Part shown: positions 5,950-9,204 of the stretch, in pieces
Position numbering within the stretch: position 1 is the first letter of the stretch
Layout: each line of letters begins with the position of its first letter
Assembly: GCA_013042825.1 (NCBI GenBank)
Contig: JABDPL010000232.1
Location: 1 to 9,204, forward strand
Source: Flavobacteriaceae bacterium
GTDB lineage: Bacteria > Bacteroidota > Bacteroidia > Flavobacteriales > Flavobacteriaceae
DNA: 9,204 nucleotides
Direction of reading: 5' to 3'
Made by a program: the position numbers and the translations under genes
Notes under the pieces: generated by a model
Told to the model about the DNA's origin: nothing
The model's input: the letters and a program-made list of their open reading frames with translations, nothing else
Database searches by the model: none

Positions 5950-6468
5950 CTACATAGAGTTCTCCTTATAAATGCTATAGCTTTTAAGTGACTTCAGGTT
6001 TTCTAAGTAGGTATTCTTGTTTTTATTAATGACGATCTTTTCCTTTCCTGCCCCTACAGTTAACCCGACCAATGAACCCGGGATAATCCCGAAAACGCCC
6101 CCAGCCAAAGCGCCGAACTCTGGTCCCAGATAACCACTATCGTCTGATGCGCCAGCTGCCGCACCAACAACCATGCCGCCTAAAGCACCATATAATACCC
6201 CCTTGCCTACCTTACCTTTTCTTCTAAGTTTAATTTCAATGATTTCTTCAGCTGATATTTTCCTGTCTACAGGCTCATTTCCAGCCGGGTAAATCCGAAC
6301 CGTGATCCCACTTTCATCAGCCCTGAGCAAAACTCCATCCCGTATTTCCACATTCTCCAGCTCCACCCAGGTTTTGTATACCGTTTGACCCTTAAACTCG
6401 CGTTGGGAAAATACAAATCCGGTTAGCAGCAATAGGGTAATCACTGACCCAATACATTTACTTTTCAT
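5950..6468 (-). CDS. Exported glycine-zipper protein, paralogue B
   Basis: The 172-residue product has a signal peptide (hydrophobic residues 6-20, probable cleavage after Ser21). The mature part begins QREFKGQTVYK and has a small beta-rich region (about 28-85) with DGVLLRADESGITV and ISAEEIIEIKLRRKG. A glycine/alanine-rich hydrophobic stretch follows (about 88-140: GVLYGALGGMVVGAAAG and a second GALAGGVFGIIPG), of the glycine-zipper kind that inserts in or packs against membranes. The C-terminus is basic and polar. I do not know a function; similar proteins are usually left as hypothetical envelope proteins in Bacteroidota. It lies 32 nt downstream of a clear paralogue in the same direction, so the pair is probably co-transcribed. 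Confidence 0.8.
   Translation of the reverse strand: MKSKCIGSVITLLLLTGFVFSQREFKGQTVYKTWVELENVEIRDGVLLRADESGITVRIYPAGNEPVDRKISAEEIIEIKLRRKGKVGKGVLYGALGGMVVGAAAGASDDSGYLGPEFGALAGGVFGIIPGSLVGLTVGAGKEKIVINKNKNTYLENLKSLKSYSIYKENSM
6374..6409 (-). repeat. 36-nt identical block, copy 1
   Basis: These 36 nt are identical to 6925-6960. They encode SQREFKGQTVYK at the junction of signal peptide and mature protein in paralogue B. Identity includes every synonymous position, while the flanking coding sequence is strongly diverged. Confidence 0.9.
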
Positions 6469-6500
6469 GATTTAGTTTTTAAGATTTTTAAATCAACTTT

Positions 6501-7013
6501 TCACAGACCAGTCAATAATGCTTCTTCCTTGTAAATACAGTAACCTTTTATAAGTTCCAGATTCTCCGAAAAGGTGTTCAAATCCTTATTTATGATGATC
6601 TTTTTCTTTTTTGAAGTTATACTTCTACCTATAAAATAACCCGGGATTGCGAAGATTGCCGCTCCAATGGCTGCTTCGGCTCCATCGTCGAAATAACTAT
6701 CTCCTGAAGCACTTAAAACCGCTCCAATGGCCGCACCACCTATAGCGCCATACAATCCACCATTCCCCTTTTTCCTTATCGTAATACTGACAATATCTTC
6801 AGCTGGGATACTCATATCCAGATGTGTAGTACCCTTTGGATATGATCGAACTGTAATCCCAGCCTGATCTGCATCAAGTAAGACACCCTTTGTAGCAGAC
6901 ATATTATCACGCTTAACCTTTACCTTGTATACCGTTTGACCCTTAAACTCGCGTTGGGAATAACTCAAATGAGTGAACATCAACATTGATAAAATTACCA
7001 GCCAACATTTCAT
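6501..7013 (-). CDS. Exported glycine-zipper protein, paralogue A
   Basis: The 170-residue product aligns along its whole length with its downstream neighbour. The signal peptide ends at SYS (residue 19); the mature protein starts QREFKGQTVYK. A beta-rich region follows with KGVLLDADQAGITV and IPAEDIVSITIRKKG (about 42-83), then a glycine/alanine-rich hydrophobic stretch (about 85-130: GGLYGAIGGAAIGAVL and AAIGAAIFAIPG), a lysine run (135-138) and the shared ending NTFSENLELIKGYCIYKEE. Both copies keep two polar aspartates or a DDxG-like break between the two hydrophobic halves. Function unknown; probably an envelope protein. It is the first gene of the pair, with an AT-rich upstream region and no clear consensus promoter. 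Confidence 0.8.
   Translation of the reverse strand: MKCWLVILSMLMFTHLSYSQREFKGQTVYKVKVKRDNMSATKGVLLDADQAGITVRSYPKGTTHLDMSIPAEDIVSITIRKKGNGGLYGAIGGAAIGAVLSASGDSYFDDGAEAAIGAAIFAIPGYFIGRSITSKKKKIIINKDLNTFSENLELIKGYCIYKEEALLTGL
6925..6960 (-). repeat. 36-nt identical block, copy 2
   Basis: This is the counterpart of 6374-6409 in the upstream paralogue, in the same frame and at the same place relative to the signal peptide. Identity stops abruptly on both sides. Confidence 0.9.
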
Positions 7014-7142
7014 ATCTAAGAACTTTAATCTAATAAGATAATAGTATCATCAAATTTTAACAATGATAAATATCAGTTTGATAGACATATGTAATTATTT
7101 ACAACAAACTGAAGTTTTATATTCCGGTTTCGGTTCATATTG

Positions 7143-7158
7143 CGGATATTAGTATCCG
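7143..7158. repeat. Inverted repeat upstream of the PLP-enzyme gene
   Basis: CGGATA-ttag-TATCCG forms two 6-bp half sites with a 4-nt centre, 34 nt before the ATG at 7192. Its position between divergent genes would suit an operator, but no regulator is encoded nearby and no consensus promoter was found around it. Confidence 0.35.
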
Positions 7159-7191
7159 TCTTTTCGTTGAATTTTAATAGAACATAATCTT

Positions 7192-8424
7192 ATGACTCTC
7201 GATCTCGAATTTATACGTTCCCAATTCCCGGCTTTTTCGGAACCTTCCCTTGATGGCTGGGCTTTTTTTGAGAATGCCGGCGGTTCCTATCCCTGTAACC
7301 AGGTTGTAAAACGATTAACCGATTTCTATACGAAAAACAAGGTGCAGCCCTATTACCCCTATCCGGCATCGGCATATGCGGGAAAGCTGATGGATGAGTC
7401 CTATAAGCGAATGGCAGCTTATCTGAATGTGGCCCCCTCTGAGATCCATTTCGGTCCATCAACCACTCAAAATGTTTACGTACTGGCCAATGCCCTCCGC
7501 CCCATGTGGAAGGAGAGCGATGAGATCATCGTGTCCTGCCAGGACCACGAGGCCAATGGTGGCGCCTGGCGGCGATTGTCAGAACGCGGGATCAAGGTCA
7601 TCGAATGGCATGTAGATTACGACACAGGGATTTTATCGGTTGAGTCCCTTAAAGAATTGATCTCTGAACGAACGAAAATGGTGGCTTTTCCCCATTGTTC
7701 CAATGTTATAGGGCATATAAATTCAGTAGAGGACATAAGCAGCCTGGCACATAAATATGGTGCCATATCGGTTGTTGATGGTGTTGGTTATGCCCCTCAT
7801 GGCTTCCCAGACCTGAAGGATCTGGGTGCCGATATCTATATGTTCTCTACGTATAAAACCTTTGGCCCGCACCTGGGCCTGATGTATATCAGCAGGGAGC
7901 TGATGCCTAAAATGGAGAACCAGTCCCACTTCTTTAAGGAAGGTATAACCCGAAGCATGTTTACCCCGGCCGGTCCCGATCATGCCCAGATCGCTGCAAT
8001 CAACGGTATTCTTGATTATTTTGATACCGTTTATGCCCATCATTTTTCGGGTGAAGTCAAACCCGCTTTAAAAAACAGTCAGTTAAGGAAATTGTTCCGT
8101 GAACACGAAACCGAAATATTGGAACCGCTTCTTAAATTCTTGAGATCCCGGGATGATGTGCGCATCATCGGTCCGGAGCAGACCGAAGATCGCTTGCCTA
8201 TTGTCAGCATACTTCCGAAGAAAAAAACCATCAAAGCAGTATACGATGTGCTGACCGAACATAAGCTTATGGTTGGATTCGGAGACTTCTATGCGGCCAG
8301 GCCCCTTATGGATATGGATATTCCCCGTAATCCCGGCGTACTCCGGATGTCATTTGTACATTACACCAAACCCCGGGAAATCCATCAGTTGATCGAAGGA
8401 TTAAAGATTGCCCTCGATCAATAA
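7192..8424 (+). CDS. PLP-dependent class V aminotransferase-fold enzyme, cysteine desulfurase-like
   Basis: The 410-residue cytoplasmic protein has the layout of fold-type I class V enzymes: ENAGGS near residue 27, a cofactor-phosphate region GPSTTQN (88-94), His119 in DHEAN which should stack on the cofactor, Asp196 in VVDGVGYAPHG which should pair with the pyridine nitrogen, the Schiff-base Lys222 in STYKTFGPHLG, and the substrate-carboxylate Arg385 in LRMSFVHY. It resembles the VC1184-type group of cysteine desulfurase-like proteins. The loop that holds the catalytic cysteine in SufS-type enzymes aligns here with VGFGDFYAARPL (361-372) and has no cysteine. True desulfurase activity is therefore doubtful; a lyase, epimerase or aminotransferase on another amino acid is equally possible. 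No Fe-S assembly genes are nearby. Start chosen by the family-like N-terminus; the gene appears monocistronic. Confidence 0.88.
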   Translation: MTLDLEFIRSQFPAFSEPSLDGWAFFENAGGSYPCNQVVKRLTDFYTKNKVQPYYPYPASAYAGKLMDESYKRMAAYLNVAPSEIHFGPSTTQNVYVLANALRPMWKESDEIIVSCQDHEANGGAWRRLSERGIKVIEWHVDYDTGILSVESLKELISERTKMVAFPHCSNVIGHINSVEDISSLAHKYGAISVVDGVGYAPHGFPDLKDLGADIYMFSTYKTFGPHLGLMYISRELMPKMENQSHFFKEGITRSMFTPAGPDHAQIAAINGILDYFDTVYAHHFSGEVKPALKNSQLRKLFREHETEILEPLLKFLRSRDDVRIIGPEQTEDRLPIVSILPKKKTIKAVYDVLTEHKLMVGFGDFYAARPLMDMDIPRNPGVLRMSFVHYTKPREIHQLIEGLKIALDQ

Positions 8425-8584
8425 TATTGAAGCGCTTTATACGTCAGAACCCATCATGATCTGTTGAGTCTTGTTTATTTTATCGTTTGAAAAATTTTAT
8501 GTTTATACACATTTCTCAGAAAACCAATTTCGTTTTTTAAAACTCTAAATAAAGCCTTATTTTTACAATCTGAAAAAAATTACT

Positions 8585-9204
8585 ATGCACAAGAAAATTA
8601 TCAGAGCTTCAGCTGCTCTGCTTGGATTTTTAATGGTTATTTCAATTACTTTAATATCCAAGCAAGAAAAATCGAGTACGTCAGTCCACTCGAATAATGA
8701 GATTGTCGAAATTCACAAAGAAAACCTCGCAAAGAGCCCTTTCAAGGAAACTCTAAAATTAACCAAAGCCGAACGCAAAGCTGCCGGAATTCCACCGAAT
8801 AAGTATTTCGAGGAGGAATATGAGCTTACTATGAATCCCGTGTTGGGCAGGCCAACCTTTGAAAACCTGGAAGAGATCAGGAATAAGATCAAAATAATGG
8901 CCGCCAATAGGGCCCCGGGAGATGGGACAGAAGGTAACTGGGTTTCCAGAGGACCTGATAATTTTGGAGGCCGGACCAGAGCCGTTATGTTCGATCCTAA
9001 CGACCTCAACAATGAAACTGTTTTTGCCGGTGGTGTAAGTGGTGGTTTGTGGAAAAACACCCAGATATCAAATGCGAATTCCGAATGGACAAGAGTAGGT
9101 ATCCCGAGTAATCTAAATATTTCCTCTATTGCCTATGATCCAAACAATACCAGTGTTTTTTATGTTGGAACAGGAGAGTCTTACGTTAACGGCGATGTTA
9201 ACGG
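8585..9204 (+). CDS. Large secreted BNR/sortilin-like propeller protein (N-terminal part)
   Basis: An open frame runs from ATG at 8585 to the window edge (206 codons, no stop), so the protein is truncated by the window. The N-terminus has a basic start and a hydrophobic stretch (about residues 7-25), an export signal or N-terminal anchor. Residues 26-118 are polar and charged, like a linker or pro-region. From residue 119 the sequence NWVSRGPDNFGGRTRA, then FDPND, VFAGGVSGGLWKN and later IAYDPNNTSVFYVGTGES are successive blades of a BNR/sortilin-like beta-propeller. Bacteroidota proteins starting this way are usually very long and end in a type IX secretion sorting domain; that end is outside the window, so this is inference. 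The gene is preceded by 160 nt of AT-rich spacer without a clear promoter or terminator. Confidence 0.85.
   Translation, partial: MHKKIIRASAALLGFLMVISITLISKQEKSSTSVHSNNEIVEIHKENLAKSPFKETLKLTKAERKAAGIPPNKYFEEEYELTMNPVLGRPTFENLEEIRNKIKIMAANRAPGDGTEGNWVSRGPDNFGGRTRAVMFDPNDLNNETVFAGGVSGGLWKNTQISNANSEWTRVGIPSNLNISSIAYDPNNTSVFYVGTGESYVNGDVN

Noticed and set aside
8713..9060. Minus-strand open frame of 115 codons
   Set aside because: It is antisense to the clearly coding propeller protein that starts at 8585.

Overview
The window looks like a chromosomal segment from a marine-type member of the Bacteroidota, most likely Flavobacteriaceae. The evidence is protein families typical of that group (DUF5916/CBM9-like outer-membrane proteins, DUF4382 lipoproteins, a very large secreted BNR-propeller protein of the kind exported by type IX secretion), starts without Shine-Dalgarno sequences, and one promoter close to the Bacteroidota consensus (TTTG, 17 nt, TAnnTTTG). 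No phage, CRISPR or conventional insertion sequence is visible.

Layout. Positions 1-542 hold a minus-strand tRNA block that ends at a strong terminator (44-77). It contains an intact tRNA-Pro(GGG) and a complicated tRNA-Arg(CCU) locus. One tRNA-Arg is cut exactly between the D-loop and the 3' strand of the D-stem. Between its two halves lies a 181-bp segment with about 42-nt imperfect, length-symmetric inverted repeats, and that segment carries a second, complete tRNA-Arg(CCU). Further downstream an 11-bp copy of the tRNA-Arg 3' end flanks another 105-nt insertion. Related GC-rich boxes (GGCAGGCRGG type) sit at the edges of both insertions. This is the most unusual part of the window.

Positions 601-2626 are a two-gene minus-strand operon of DUF4382 lipoproteins; the second also carries three about 83-residue beta-sandwich repeats. 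A 305-bp divergent spacer leads to a plus-strand DUF5916/CBM9-like outer-membrane protein (2932-5148), which abuts a convergent class I glutamine amidotransferase (5150-5881). Upstream of that on the minus strand are two tandem paralogous exported glycine-zipper proteins (5950-6468 and 6501-7013). They share a 36-nt stretch of perfect nucleotide identity at the start of the mature protein. A plus-strand class V aminotransferase-fold enzyme follows (7192-8424); it resembles cysteine desulfurases but has no cysteine in the usual catalytic loop. The window ends inside a large secreted propeller protein (8585 to beyond 9204).

The protein genes do not form one obvious pathway. Most are cell-envelope or secreted products placed as separate small transcription units. 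The two soluble enzymes (amidotransferase, PLP enzyme) have no visible functional link to their neighbours.
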